From positions 248,001 to 312,000 of the forward strand of contig NZ_JAHQCX010000001.1 in the NCBI RefSeq assembly GCF_019042245.1: a DNA stretch of 64,000 nt. Reading direction: 5' to 3'. The position numbers and the translations under genes are program-made. Positions 19,414 through 28,636 of the stretch are shown here, one piece after another. The notes beneath the pieces are model-generated. The model searched no databases. It was not told the DNA's origin and saw only the letters and a list, made by a program, of their open reading frames with translations. Within the stretch, counting starts at the first letter, position 1. Every line of letters starts with the position of its first letter. Source of the stretch: Diplocloster modestus (GTDB lineage: Bacteria > Bacillota > Clostridia > Lachnospirales > Lachnospiraceae).

Positions 19414-20370
19414 ATGAAAAAAGTATCGATCGTGATACCAAATTACAACGGAAAAACCTATCTGGACACCTGCCTGCGTGCCGTATACCATCAAACCTTA
19501 CGGGACATAGCCGTAATCGTCGTCGACAACGGCTCCACAGACGGCAGCCAGACATTTATACAGGAAAACTATCCGCAAACACGCCTCATCGAACTGGATG
19601 ACAACTACGGCTTCTGCCGTGCGGTGAATGAAGGAATCCAGGCGTCAGACACAGACTATGTAATTCTGTTAAACAATGATACGGAAGCTGCGCCGGATTT
19701 TGCGGCGGTACTGCTGAAGACTATGGAACAGTCCCCGGACATTTTTTCCTGTGCTGCTAAAATGCTCTGCTTCCACCGCCGGGACATCATTGACGATGCT
19801 GGGAATCTGTACTGCGCACTTGGCTGGGCTTTTGCAAGAGGAAAAGGAAAAACCGCGGCCAAATTCAACCGGCCGGAAAGTATCTTTGCTGCCTGCGCCG
19901 GAGCAGCCATATACAGAAGAGATCTATTCGAAAGAGTTGGACTCTTTGACGAAGCCCACTTTGCCTATCTGGAGGACGTGGATATCGGCTATCGGGCACG
20001 AATCATGGGCTTTCGCAACCAGTACCAGCCAAGCGCGGTCGTATATCATATAGGAAGCGCAACAACCGGCTCCAGGTATAATGAATTCAAAGTGCGCTAT
20101 GCCGCCAGAAATAGTGTCTATCTGGCTTACAAGAATATGCCCTTACTACAGCTGTTGCTGAATCTGCCGCTTTTAATTCTGGGCTATCTGGTGAAAACAG
20201 CATTTTTCACCTCAAAAAAAATGGGGAAAGAATATCTGATCGGCATAAAAAATGGGCTTTCTATGTGCCTGAAGGGTCAAAAAGTGCGATTTTATTGGAA
20301 AAATATCCCGAACTATGTTAAAATCCAGATAGAACTGTGGGTAAATATTGTCAGAAGATTGACATCGTAA
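19414..20370 (+). CDS. Family 2 glycosyltransferase, WbbL-like rhamnosyltransferase type
   Basis: 318 residues from ATG at 19414, preceded by GCGAGGAAC; an earlier in-frame ATG at 19375 overlaps the upstream stop and lacks a clear site. One GT-A domain with VSIVIPNYNG, VVDNGSTDGS, LLNNDTEA and an LEDVDIGYR segment, as in rhamnosyltransferases of the WbbL type. A C-terminal hydrophobic segment (about 245-265) suggests membrane association. It probably adds a deoxyhexose early in repeat-unit assembly; the donor is inferred from family resemblance only. Confidence 0.88.
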   Translation: MKKVSIVIPNYNGKTYLDTCLRAVYHQTLRDIAVIVVDNGSTDGSQTFIQENYPQTRLIELDDNYGFCRAVNEGIQASDTDYVILLNNDTEAAPDFAAVLLKTMEQSPDIFSCAAKMLCFHRRDIIDDAGNLYCALGWAFARGKGKTAAKFNRPESIFAACAGAAIYRRDLFERVGLFDEAHFAYLEDVDIGYRARIMGFRNQYQPSAVVYHIGSATTGSRYNEFKVRYAARNSVYLAYKNMPLLQLLLNLPLLILGYLVKTAFFTSKKMGKEYLIGIKNGLSMCLKGQKVRFYWKNIPNYVKIQIELWVNIVRRLTS

Positions 20371-20420
20371 CTGCCCTTTGAAAAGCTGCAAATAAAAGTA
20401 CAAAGGAGAACTATAGGAAC

Positions 20421-21551
20421 ATGTCCGATTTTCAAACCAACCCAGAAGACGGTATAAATCCCATTGACCGTAAAAATCAAAAAGCTTACAAAAGAGGAAG
20501 ATTCCATAAATACCGCATAGCCCTAACAGTAGTTGCTGGCATTACCCTGGTTCTGCTGTCCGGCGCCCTGTATGTGAATTCCAAACTGGACAAACTACAA
20601 AAAGACAAAGATTTCAAATCCAACGAGGTACAGATCAACCAGGTTCCGGCTGAAGTCCAAGAGGTGATGGAAGGCTACACGAATATTGCCGTTTTCGGTC
20701 TGGACGATGAAGATGGCAAGGGAAACAAGGATAAAGGTACCCACAGTGACTCGATCATCGTGGCCAGTATTGACAACAAGACGAAACAGGTGAAACTGGT
20801 TTCCGTATACCGGGACACCTATCTGAACCAGGCAGATGCCAAAGACAGCGGGAAATACCACAAAGCTAACAACGCCTATTTCCGAGGCGGCGCAAAGCAG
20901 GCGGTAGACATGCTGAACAAGAATCTGGACCTGGATATAGAAGACTATGTGGCGATCCAATATGATGCAATAGTAGCGGTCGTGGATGCCCTGGGCGGTG
21001 TGGATATCAATGTGGAGGAGGATGAAATCTTCCATATGAATAACTATATCATCGATGTTTCAGATGTGACAGGAAAGCGCACCCAGGAGATACTGGAGCC
21101 GGGCCTGCAGACGCTGGATGGAGTACAGGCCTCCGCCTATGTCAGAGTCCGCTATACCGCCGGAAGTGATTTTAAACGGACGGAACGGCAGCGGTTATTG
21201 ATATCCAAGATCACGGAAAAAGCCCAATCCGCAAACCTGTCCACTATTTTGTCCATAGTAAATAAAGTGTTTCCGATGATCAAGACAAGTCTGGACAAGG
21301 ATGAAATCATCGGTATGGCCAAAGATGCAGGTGCATACAGCATTGCGGATACCACGGGTTTTCCATTTGACAAGAATCCGGATGCCTATGTTGGCAAAAT
21401 GTCCTGTGTGCTGGTAGATGATCTGGCGCAGAATGATAAACAGCTGCATGAATATTTGTTTGAAGGCGAGAGCTATACCCCTTCCGCGGAAGTGCTGAAG
21501 ATCAGTGAAGATTTGAAAGAAGTATATGATAAAGATATCGGTCGGAAATAA
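20421..21551 (+). CDS. LytR-CpsA-Psr (LCP) family wall-polymer ligase, copy 1
   Basis: 376 residues. A short cytoplasmic basic tail, one membrane segment (about 33-54), then an extracellular LCP domain. Conserved features are FGLDDED, HSDSIIVASID, VSVYRDTYL, and the C-terminal arginine cluster in VRYTAGSDFKRTERQR, which contact the polyprenyl-pyrophosphate of the donor. LCP enzymes transfer lipid-linked glycans to peptidoglycan. It is a clear paralogue of the protein at 23166, with long identical stretches, and the two flank the initiating sugar transferase. The pair probably attaches the polysaccharide made by this locus. Confidence 0.93.
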   Translation: MSDFQTNPEDGINPIDRKNQKAYKRGRFHKYRIALTVVAGITLVLLSGALYVNSKLDKLQKDKDFKSNEVQINQVPAEVQEVMEGYTNIAVFGLDDEDGKGNKDKGTHSDSIIVASIDNKTKQVKLVSVYRDTYLNQADAKDSGKYHKANNAYFRGGAKQAVDMLNKNLDLDIEDYVAIQYDAIVAVVDALGGVDINVEEDEIFHMNNYIIDVSDVTGKRTQEILEPGLQTLDGVQASAYVRVRYTAGSDFKRTERQRLLISKITEKAQSANLSTILSIVNKVFPMIKTSLDKDEIIGMAKDAGAYSIADTTGFPFDKNPDAYVGKMSCVLVDDLAQNDKQLHEYLFEGESYTPSAEVLKISEDLKEVYDKDIGRK

Positions 21552-21719
21552 CCCCCTTTTGGCTGAAGGGCTAAATATATAGGAAAATTCGAAGAGATTT
21601 GGTCAAAAGTAGCTACTAAATGTTTTAATACTTGCCCTTTTGGGAAAATTATTGTATTATATGAGTTACGGCAAGTTGGCAGAAGGAAAATACTGCCTTT
21701 TGAGAATGGGTGATAACCA

Positions 21720-23135
21720 TTGATTAAGGATAATCAGAAGTATTTCAATAGATTACATGTATTGGTCGATGCGTTGGTTGTGGCCGGATGCTACTCACTG
21801 ACGTGGTTAATCCGCTTTAAAACGGCGCTTGGCCTTATGCTTTTCGGACATCCCGGAGAATACCTGCCGCCGAGCCAGTATTTTGCGGTTCTGTTAGTAT
21901 TGGTACCGGGATATTTGCTGCTGTATTTTGCGTTTAATCTGTATACGTCCAAGCGGGTACAGGGCCGGCGGCTGGAATTTGGCAATATAGTGAAGGCCAA
22001 TACGATCGGTCTTTTTCTGCTTGTCATGATTTTGTATTTTAATAAGCAGATGGATTTCGCCCGGTCCGTCATTATCACGTTTTATTTTATCAACATCGTG
22101 GTGGAGTCGGTGGTCAGGAACCTGATCCGGGTAGGGCTTCGCAAGATCCGCAAAAAAGGCTTTAATCTTCGCCACATTTTGCTGGTGGGATACAGCCGGG
22201 CGGCAGAGGAATACATTGACCGCATCAAATCCAATCCCCAGTGGGGTTATGTAGTCCGGGGCATTCTGGATGACAATGTGGAACGCGGCACCATGTACAA
22301 AGGGGTAAAAGTAATAGGAAGAATCGATAATCTGTTAGTGATTCTTCCCGAAAATAAATTGGACGAGATTGCGATCACTCTGGGGCTGGATGAATATTCC
22401 AAACTGGAGAGGATCGTGGGTCTGTGTGAAAAGTCCGGTGTGCATACGAAGTTTATACCGGATTACAATAATATTATTCCGACCAAACCCTATACGGAAG
22501 ACCTGCTGGGGCTTCCGGTGGTCAATATCCGTCACGTGCCGCTTACGAACACGTTTAATATGATGGTGAAAAGAGCCATGGATTTGGCTGGTTCGATACT
22601 GGCCATTATCGTGTTTTCACCGGTCATGCTGTTTACGATCATCGCCATCAAGGTGACTTCCCCAGGACCTCTTGTTTTTACCCAGGAGAGAGTCGGCCTT
22701 CATAATAAAAATTTTCACATGTATAAATTCCGTTCCATGGAAGTTCAAAAGCCCAACGAAGAAAAAGGCTGCTGGACAGTGCAGAACGATCCACGGGTGA
22801 CTAAGGTCGGCCGGGTGATCCGGAAACTCAGTATTGATGAGCTGCCGCAGCTATTCAATGTATTAAAAGGAGATATGAGTCTGGTCGGACCCCGGCCGGA
22901 GCGTCCGTTTTTTGTGGAAAAATTCCGGGAAGAGATTCCCCGCTATATGGTCAAGCACCAGGTCCGGCCGGGAATGACCGGATGGGCGCAGATCCATGGC
23001 TATCGAGGTAACACTTCGATTCGGAAACGAATTGAATATGATTTATATTATATAGAAAACTGGACAGTGGGCCTGGATATCAAAATACTGTTTCTGACGA
23101 TATTCAGGGGATTTGTAAACAAAAATGCGTATTGA
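21720..23135 (+). CDS. Polyprenyl-phosphate sugar-1-phosphate transferase (initiating transferase)
   Basis: 471 residues with a TTG start at 21720; no in-frame ATG exists before the first membrane segments. Four to five N-terminal membrane helices, a central nucleotide-binding-like domain (about 145-255), then the C-terminal bacterial sugar transferase domain (about 275-471). The landmarks there are [55 protein letters not shown] and [10 protein letters not shown]. This is the WcaJ/CpsE class that loads the first sugar phosphate (commonly glucose or galactose) onto undecaprenyl phosphate. It is flanked by two LCP ligases, so initiation and attachment are encoded side by side. Nearby galU can supply UDP-glucose. 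Confidence 0.93.
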   Translation: MIKDNQKYFNRLHVLVDALVVAGCYSLTWLIRFKTALGLMLFGHPGEYLPPSQYFAVLLVLVPGYLLLYFAFNLYTSKRVQGRRLEFGNIVKANTIGLFLLVMILYFNKQMDFARSVIITFYFINIVVESVVRNLIRVGLRKIRKKGFNLRHILLVGYSRAAEEYIDRIKSNPQWGYVVRGILDDNVERGTMYKGVKVIGRIDNLLVILPENKLDEIAITLGLDEYSKLERIVGLCEKSGVHTKFIPDYNNIIPTKPYTEDLLGLPVVNIRHVPLTNTFNMMVKRAMDLAGSILAIIVFSPVMLFTIIAIKVTSPGPLVFTQERVGLHNKNFHMYKFRSMEVQKPNEEKGCWTVQNDPRVTKVGRVIRKLSIDELPQLFNVLKGDMSLVGPRPERPFFVEKFREEIPRYMVKHQVRPGMTGWAQIHGYRGNTSIRKRIEYDLYYIENWTVGLDIKILFLTIFRGFVNKNAY

Positions 23136-23165
23136 GCCGCGCAGGGAAGGAATGGTTACTAAATA

Positions 23166-24290
23166 ATGGCAAAGACTACAAAAGCATCACCAAAACGCAA
23201 GGGAAGCAAAAAGGCAAGAAGAAGACGGAGGAGGATCCTCCTTGTAATAGAAATATTAGTTTTACTTATATTGCTGGCCGTTCTGTTTGTCGTGTCCAAG
23301 CTGGATAAAATACAGCAGGACAAGGATTTTAAAGGCGAAGAAACTCAAAAAAATGAATTGACGGAACAAGTTCAGGAGACCCTGGATGGCTATACCAACA
23401 TCGCGCTGTTTGGCCTGGATTCTAGAGAAAGCGGGAATTTGGACAAAGGCAGCCACAGTGATACGATCATGGTGGCCAGTATTAACAACAAAACGAAAGA
23501 AGTAAAACTGGTATCCGTATACCGTGACACCTATTTGAATCAGGCAGATGGCAAAGATACTTATCACAAAGCGAATCAGGCGTATTATACAGGCGGACCA
23601 AAACAGGCGGTTGATATGCTGAATCTGAATCTGGATTTACAGATCGAGGATTATGTGACTATCGATTGGGCGGCCCTGGTAGCTGTGATCGATGACCTGG
23701 GCGGTATTGACGTTGACATTCAGGAAGACGAGATTATCCATCTGAACAACTACACGGTGAGTGTATCCGAAGAAACAGGGGTAAAAACCAATAAAATAAC
23801 TTCACCTGGACTGCAGACTCTGGATGGTGTACAGGCAACTTCATATGCCAGAATCCGTTATACCGCGGGTGATGATTTCAAACGTACCGAACGCCAGCGT
23901 CTGGTTTTAACTCTGGTAGCGGAAAAAGCGAAGAAAGCCAGCATCGGAACGCTCTCTAAAATAGTTGATCATGTATTTCCTATGATTAAGACCAGTTTGA
24001 CCTATTCAGAGATCATCGCTATGGCAGGTGATGCGACCGCTTACAGTATCGGTGAAACTGCAGGGTTCCCCAGCGATCACAGTACCGGCCCGGTGGGCAA
24101 AATGTCCGTAGTATTTGCAAATGGTTTGACTGAAAATGATAAAACCCTGCATGAATTCCTTTTTGACGGGGAGAACTACACACCCTCCAAAGAGGTACAG
24201 AATATCAATGATTACCTGATTAAGAAAACAGGTAAAACACCGACGAAGAGTTCCGGTTCCGGACAGAGTGAAGCGGGAGCAGAAGAATAG
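23166..24290 (+). CDS. LytR-CpsA-Psr (LCP) family wall-polymer ligase, copy 2
   Basis: 374 residues. A strongly basic N-terminus (Lys/Arg-rich, residues 1-25), a membrane segment (about 24-45), then an LCP domain with HSDTIMVAS, VSVYRDTYLNQAD and IRYTAGDDFKRTERQR. It shares long near-identical runs with copy 1 at 20421, so a duplication is likely. It begins 30 bp after the sugar transferase. The tail is a Ser/Gly-rich extension. An intrinsic terminator follows, so this gene may close the operon. Confidence 0.93.
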   Translation: MAKTTKASPKRKGSKKARRRRRRILLVIEILVLLILLAVLFVVSKLDKIQQDKDFKGEETQKNELTEQVQETLDGYTNIALFGLDSRESGNLDKGSHSDTIMVASINNKTKEVKLVSVYRDTYLNQADGKDTYHKANQAYYTGGPKQAVDMLNLNLDLQIEDYVTIDWAALVAVIDDLGGIDVDIQEDEIIHLNNYTVSVSEETGVKTNKITSPGLQTLDGVQATSYARIRYTAGDDFKRTERQRLVLTLVAEKAKKASIGTLSKIVDHVFPMIKTSLTYSEIIAMAGDATAYSIGETAGFPSDHSTGPVGKMSVVFANGLTENDKTLHEFLFDGENYTPSKEVQNINDYLIKKTGKTPTKSSGSGQSEAGAEE

Positions 24291-24329
24291 AAGCGTGGAT
24301 TCACCGTAAATATAAGGAATCAATCGACC

Positions 24330-24356
24330 AAAGGGGGCCATACAGGCTCCCTTTTA
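24330..24356 (+). terminator. Intrinsic terminator after LCP copy 2
   Basis: Stem AAGGGGGCC / GGCTCCCTT with a short loop and a following TTTTAT. Confidence 0.75.
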
Positions 24357-24454
24357 TCGGTTTCGCAGGGATGATGCGGTTCAACAGCATTCAATAAAAT
24401 TCTATAGAACAAATCAAGTGGACAAAAAGGGAGAAGTTTGCTAGAATTATCACT

Positions 24455-25363
24455 ATGAAAGTAGATGTAATAATACCGACTTACAAGCCGGATGAAAAAT
24501 TTCGAAGATTGCTGTTTATGCTCGGCAGGCAGAGTATCTCAATTTCCCATATTATTATTGTGAATACGGAGGAGTCATGGTGGGATCCCGGATTGTGCGA
24601 GGGCATAGACGGGGTTCAGGTATATCATGTCCCGAAAAAGGATTTTGATCACGGAGGGACCAGGAATCTGGCCGCTCACAGATCTGACGCGGACATTATG
24701 GTATTTATGACCCAGGATGCGGTGCCGGTTGATGAATATCTGCTGGAACGGCTGACGGAGCCGTTTGCGGATGAGCAGGTGGCGGCCGCTTACGCAAGGC
24801 AGCTTCCGGATAAACATTGCAGTGAGATAGAGAAATATACCAGACAGTTTAACTATCCGGAAGAGGACCGGAAAAAGACGATTGCAGATCTGGATGAGCT
24901 GGGTATCAAGACATTTTTCTGTTCCAATGTGTGTGCCGCATACCGCAGGAGCACATATTTTCAACTGGGCGGTTTTGTGAAGAAAACGATATTCAACGAA
25001 GATATGATCTATGCAGGTACGCTGGTCCGGTCTGGTTATGCGATCAGCTATGCTTCCCGGGCGCTTGTGGTACATTCCCACAACTATGGTTGTCTGACGC
25101 AGTTTAAGCGGAATTTTGATCTGGCTGTGTCACAGCAGCAGTATCCGGAGATATTCGCGGGTGTACGTTCCGAATCAGAAGGGATCCGTTTGGTCAGACA
25201 GACAGCCGGATACCTGTGGCGCATTCACAAACCATGGCTGATCGTGTATCTGATTGTGCAAAGCGGTTTTAAATTTATGGGATACCGGTTCGGGAGAAAA
25301 TATGAGAAACTGCCGAAATGTATCATTCATCTGTTTACCATGAATAAAGCATACTGGAAATGA
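24455..25363 (+). CDS. Family 2 glycosyltransferase, RfbF-like rhamnosyltransferase type
   Basis: 302 residues, one GT-A domain. VDVIIPTYKPD at the N-terminus, the segment KDFDHGGTRNLAA and the metal-site stretch FMTQDAVP are typical of dTDP-rhamnose-using enzymes of the RfbF group. Key residues appear intact. No strong ribosome binding site lies immediately before ATG at 24455 (GGGAG is 21 bases upstream) and no better in-frame start was seen, so translation may be weak. Coming after the terminator at 24330, it should have its own promoter. Rhamnose as donor is inferred; no rhamnose-synthesis (rml) genes are in the window. Confidence 0.87.
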   Translation: MKVDVIIPTYKPDEKFRRLLFMLGRQSISISHIIIVNTEESWWDPGLCEGIDGVQVYHVPKKDFDHGGTRNLAAHRSDADIMVFMTQDAVPVDEYLLERLTEPFADEQVAAAYARQLPDKHCSEIEKYTRQFNYPEEDRKKTIADLDELGIKTFFCSNVCAAYRRSTYFQLGGFVKKTIFNEDMIYAGTLVRSGYAISYASRALVVHSHNYGCLTQFKRNFDLAVSQQQYPEIFAGVRSESEGIRLVRQTAGYLWRIHKPWLIVYLIVQSGFKFMGYRFGRKYEKLPKCIIHLFTMNKAYWK

Positions 25364-25462
25364 TGAAGATGGAGAAAGGTATGTTGGGGCTTTTACAGGA
25401 ATAGATTTACTAAGAATCGTTACGGCATTATGGAAAATCGGCTTTAGAGGAGGAATGAAACT

Positions 25463-27289
25463 ATGTGCGGAATAGTTGGTTACACCGGAGATGAGCAGGC
25501 GGCTCCGATCCTGCTGGACGGCCTGGCAAAATTGGAATACCGGGGATATGATTCAGCCGGTATTGCGGTTTTCGACGGAGAAAAGATTAATATGGCGAAA
25601 GCGGCGGGGAGACTGAAGGTACTGAGCGAGCTGACCCATGACGGGAAGGAACTCCCGGGTTTTATCGGCATCGGACATACCAGATGGGCTACCCATGGGG
25701 CACCCAGTGATACTAATGCCCATCCCCATTGCAATAAGGACCAGTCAATCGTGGTTGTGCACAACGGAATTATCGAGAATTATCTGAAACTGCGCAGGAA
25801 ACTGGAGAGCAAAGGCTATGAATTCCAGTCCGAGACGGACACGGAAGTGTTGGCGCATCTTCTGGACTATTACTATACCGGAGAGCCTGTCTCCACGATC
25901 ATCAAAGTGATGCATCGGGTGGAAGGGTCTTACGCGCTGGGAATTCTCTTTGAGAAACATCCCGGTGAAATGTATGCGGTACGTAAAGACAGCCCTCTGA
26001 TCGTAGGGAAAGCCCAGAGCGGTAATTTAATCGCCTCCGACGTGCCGGCTGTCCTGAAATACACCAGGGAGGTCTGCTTCATAGAAAATGAAGAGATCGT
26101 TAAGCTGACCGGGAATGAAATGCATTTTTACAATGTGGATGAGGAAGAGATCACCAAGGAATTCCAGACGATAGCCTGGGATGTCAGCGCTGCGGAAAAG
26201 GGCGGATATGAACATTTCATGTTAAAAGAGATGTATGAGCAGCCGAAAGCGGTGGGTGATACCTTAAGTCCCAGAATCAAAGGGAACCGGATCGTGATCG
26301 AGGAACTGGGCATGTCCGACGAGGAGATCCGGGCGATCCGTAAGATCTATATTATCGCCTGTGGTTCTGCCTTTCACAGTGGTATGACGAATAAATATGT
26401 TTTTGAAGGGCTGGCGCGCATTCCGGTGGAAGTGGATCTGGCCAGCGAGTTCCGATACAGGGATCCGATTTTTGAGCCTAATACGCTGGTGATTATTGTA
26501 AGCCAGTCCGGCGAGACCGCGGATTCCCTGGCAGCGCTGCGGGAAGCCAAAGCCCACGGGGTACCGGTATTGGGAATTGTCAATGTAGTGGGAAGCTCTA
26601 TCGCCCGGGAGGCCGACCATGTGATGTATACCTGGGCCGGGCCTGAGATCGCTGTGGCCACGACGAAGGCTTACAGCACGCAGCTGATCGCCCAGTATCT
26701 TCTGGCACTGAAGTTTGCGCAGGTGCGCGCAACTGTATCCGACGAAGAGTTAGAAGAAATGATACAAGATCTGAAACAGCTGCCGGATCAGATCGAGATG
26801 CTTCTGAACAATAAAGAAAAAATCCAGCATTTTGCGAACCGCTATATAGCAGCACGGGATGTCTTTTTTATCGGAAGAGGGATTGATTACGCGATATCCA
26901 TGGAGGGTTCCCTGAAATTAAAGGAGATATCCTATATCCACTCGGAAGCCTATGCGGCCGGTGAATTAAAGCATGGTACCATATCGCTGATCGAGGACGG
27001 TACTTTAGTGGCAGCTGTGCTGACACAGGAAAGCCTATATAAAAAAATGATCAGTAATATTGAAGAGGTCCGTACCCGGGGTGCCTTTGTACTTGCCGTT
27101 ACAAATGTGGGAAATCATGAAGTGGAAAAGACAGCAGATTATGTGATTTATATACCAAAAACAAATCGGTATTTTACCAATTCCCTGGCGATTATACCAT
27201 TACAGCTGTTCGGATATTATGTGGCAATCGGAAAAGGCTGCGACGTTGATAAACCCAGAAATCTGGCAAAGTCCGTTACAGTAGAGTAA
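25463..27289 (+). CDS. glmS: Glutamine-fructose-6-phosphate aminotransferase
   Basis: 608 residues, the usual family length. The N-terminal glutaminase domain begins MCGIVGY, with Cys2 as the nucleophile after Met removal, and holds the HTRWATHG segment. Two SIS domains follow, with the sugar-phosphate-binding runs SQSGETADS and TTKAYSTQ, and the C-terminus KPRNLAKSVTVE is standard. It makes glucosamine-6-phosphate, the entry to UDP-GlcNAc for peptidoglycan and wall polymers. A good GGAGG precedes ATG at 25463. No glmS ribozyme was identified: the ~100 bp upstream is too short for one, and I saw no match to its core. It lies next to galU, consistent with precursor supply to the polysaccharide locus. 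Confidence 0.97.
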   Translation: MCGIVGYTGDEQAAPILLDGLAKLEYRGYDSAGIAVFDGEKINMAKAAGRLKVLSELTHDGKELPGFIGIGHTRWATHGAPSDTNAHPHCNKDQSIVVVHNGIIENYLKLRRKLESKGYEFQSETDTEVLAHLLDYYYTGEPVSTIIKVMHRVEGSYALGILFEKHPGEMYAVRKDSPLIVGKAQSGNLIASDVPAVLKYTREVCFIENEEIVKLTGNEMHFYNVDEEEITKEFQTIAWDVSAAEKGGYEHFMLKEMYEQPKAVGDTLSPRIKGNRIVIEELGMSDEEIRAIRKIYIIACGSAFHSGMTNKYVFEGLARIPVEVDLASEFRYRDPIFEPNTLVIIVSQSGETADSLAALREAKAHGVPVLGIVNVVGSSIAREADHVMYTWAGPEIAVATTKAYSTQLIAQYLLALKFAQVRATVSDEELEEMIQDLKQLPDQIEMLLNNKEKIQHFANRYIAARDVFFIGRGIDYAISMEGSLKLKEISYIHSEAYAAGELKHGTISLIEDGTLVAAVLTQESLYKKMISNIEEVRTRGAFVLAVTNVGNHEVEKTADYVIYIPKTNRYFTNSLAIIPLQLFGYYVAIGKGCDVDKPRNLAKSVTVE

Positions 27290-27319
27290 GGTTGAACGAA
27301 AATATGGAGTAGAATACAA

Positions 27320-27562
27320 ATGATTAGAGTATATATCTGTCCAAAATGTGAAGCCATAAAAGTCGGTTCCAGAAGGAAGAAAGTTGTATGTTACTATTGC
27401 GGCGAAACACCGATGCTCATCACGGAACTGGAATTCCTGAAATATTCGGAGATGCTGCCGGAGGAAAGGCAGGAATATGCCAGAGAGTGGATGAAAAAAT
27501 ATCGGGAGAAGAAAAAAATCGTAGAGGAGAAGGAAGATGCAGATGAAGAACAAAAGGGTTAA
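27320..27562 (+). CDS. Small zinc-ribbon protein, function unknown
   Basis: 80 residues. Two CxxC knuckles (CPKC at 8-11, CYYC at 24-27) give a compact zinc ribbon in the first 30 residues. A highly charged, helical Lys/Glu-rich tail follows. It starts 31 bp after glmS and its end overlaps the start of galU by about 26 bp, so the three are very probably one transcript and translationally coupled. I do not recognise a named family. It might be a nucleic-acid-binding or regulatory protein; nothing in the sequence settles this. Confidence 0.75.
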   Translation: MIRVYICPKCEAIKVGSRRKKVVCYYCGETPMLITELEFLKYSEMLPEERQEYAREWMKKYREKKKIVEEKEDADEEQKG

Positions 27563-28448
27563 AAAGGCAGTGATCCCGGCGGCAGGGCTGGGAACCAGAT
27601 TTTTGCCGGCTACCAAGGCACTCCCCAAGGAAATGCTTCCCATCGTGGATATTCCGACCGTTCAATATATTATTGAAGAAGCTGTAGCCAGCGGAATCGA
27701 AGAGATCCTGATCATTACCAACTCCAATAAGCACTGTATGGAGAATCATTTTGACAAATCTTATGAGCTGGAGGATCGTCTGGCTGCCTCCGGAAAAAAA
27801 GCTGAGGTTAAAATGATCAATGATATCGCAAACCTAGCGGATATCTATTATGTGAGGCAGAAGGAACCGCGGGGCCTGGGACACGCCATCATGTGCGCAC
27901 GTTCCTTTATCGGTGATGAGCCGTTCGCGATACTGCTGGGTGATGATGTGGTGGTGAATAAAGGCGGGACTCCGGCTCTCGGACAGCTGATCGACAGCTA
28001 TTATAAGATCGGAGCATCTGTGGTTGGAGTTCAGACCGTTGCTGAGGATCAGGTAAGCAAGTATGGTATCGTTGCCCCGGATCCCTCTCACAAACAAAGA
28101 GGCCGCCTGTGCAAGCTGACCGACATGGTGGAAAAACCGAAAAAAGAAGAGGCGCCCAGCCAAATGGCGGTTCTGGGACGCTATGTGCTGACTCCTGAAA
28201 TCTTTGAACTGCTGGAGAACCAGGAAGCCGGTGCGGGCGGGGAGATCCAGCTGACCGATGCCATAAAGCGCCTCATGGATATCCAGGCCGTGTATTCCTA
28301 CGATTTTGAAGGAATCCGATATGATGTGGGTGACAAGTTCGGTTTTATCAAAGCTACCATTGACTTTGCTTTGGATCGTCCGGAATTGAAGGATGATGTC
28401 ATGAAATATATTCTGGAAGTCGCTGAAAAAGCGAAAAGTGTTAAATAG
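27537..28448 (+). CDS. galU: UTP-glucose-1-phosphate uridylyltransferase
   Basis: 303 residues (or 301 if ATG at 27543 is used; both have a purine-rich site GAGGAGAAGG in front). The nucleotide-binding motif AAGLGTRFLPATKALPKEMLP, the segment VDIPTVQYIIEEAV and the catalytic region YDVGDKFGFIKA are diagnostic. It forms UDP-glucose from glucose-1-phosphate and UTP, for glycolipid and polysaccharide synthesis; likely consumers here are the initiating transferase (21720) and the glucosyltransferase-like protein (46495). It overlaps the small zinc-ribbon gene and is followed by a terminator. Confidence 0.96.
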   Translation: MQMKNKRVKKAVIPAAGLGTRFLPATKALPKEMLPIVDIPTVQYIIEEAVASGIEEILIITNSNKHCMENHFDKSYELEDRLAASGKKAEVKMINDIANLADIYYVRQKEPRGLGHAIMCARSFIGDEPFAILLGDDVVVNKGGTPALGQLIDSYYKIGASVVGVQTVAEDQVSKYGIVAPDPSHKQRGRLCKLTDMVEKPKKEEAPSQMAVLGRYVLTPEIFELLENQEAGAGGEIQLTDAIKRLMDIQAVYSYDFEGIRYDVGDKFGFIKATIDFALDRPELKDDVMKYILEVAEKAKSVK

Positions 28449-28463
28449 AACATTGGTCAAACA

Positions 28464-28498
28464 ACGGCAGATCCTCTCCGAAAGGTCTGCCGTTATTT
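28464..28498 (+). terminator. Intrinsic terminator after galU
   Basis: Stem ACGGCAGA (28464-28471) with TCTGCCGT (28486-28493), followed by TATTTGT; it lies 15 bp after the stop. Confidence 0.75.
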
Positions 28499-28636
28499 GT
28501 CCTCCGGTATTCCGCGGTTTTTAATAAAATTTCCAACTGCACAAATTTTTAAAGTTTTAATCACATTTTAAACACAATTCCTTGTTACACTATAGGAAAT
28601 CGAAAAGATAATATAACAAAGGAAGGAGATTTTATT

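Noticed and set aside
25364..25462. glmS ribozyme upstream of glmS
   Set aside because: Only about 100 bp separate the genes and no ribozyme core features were recognised.
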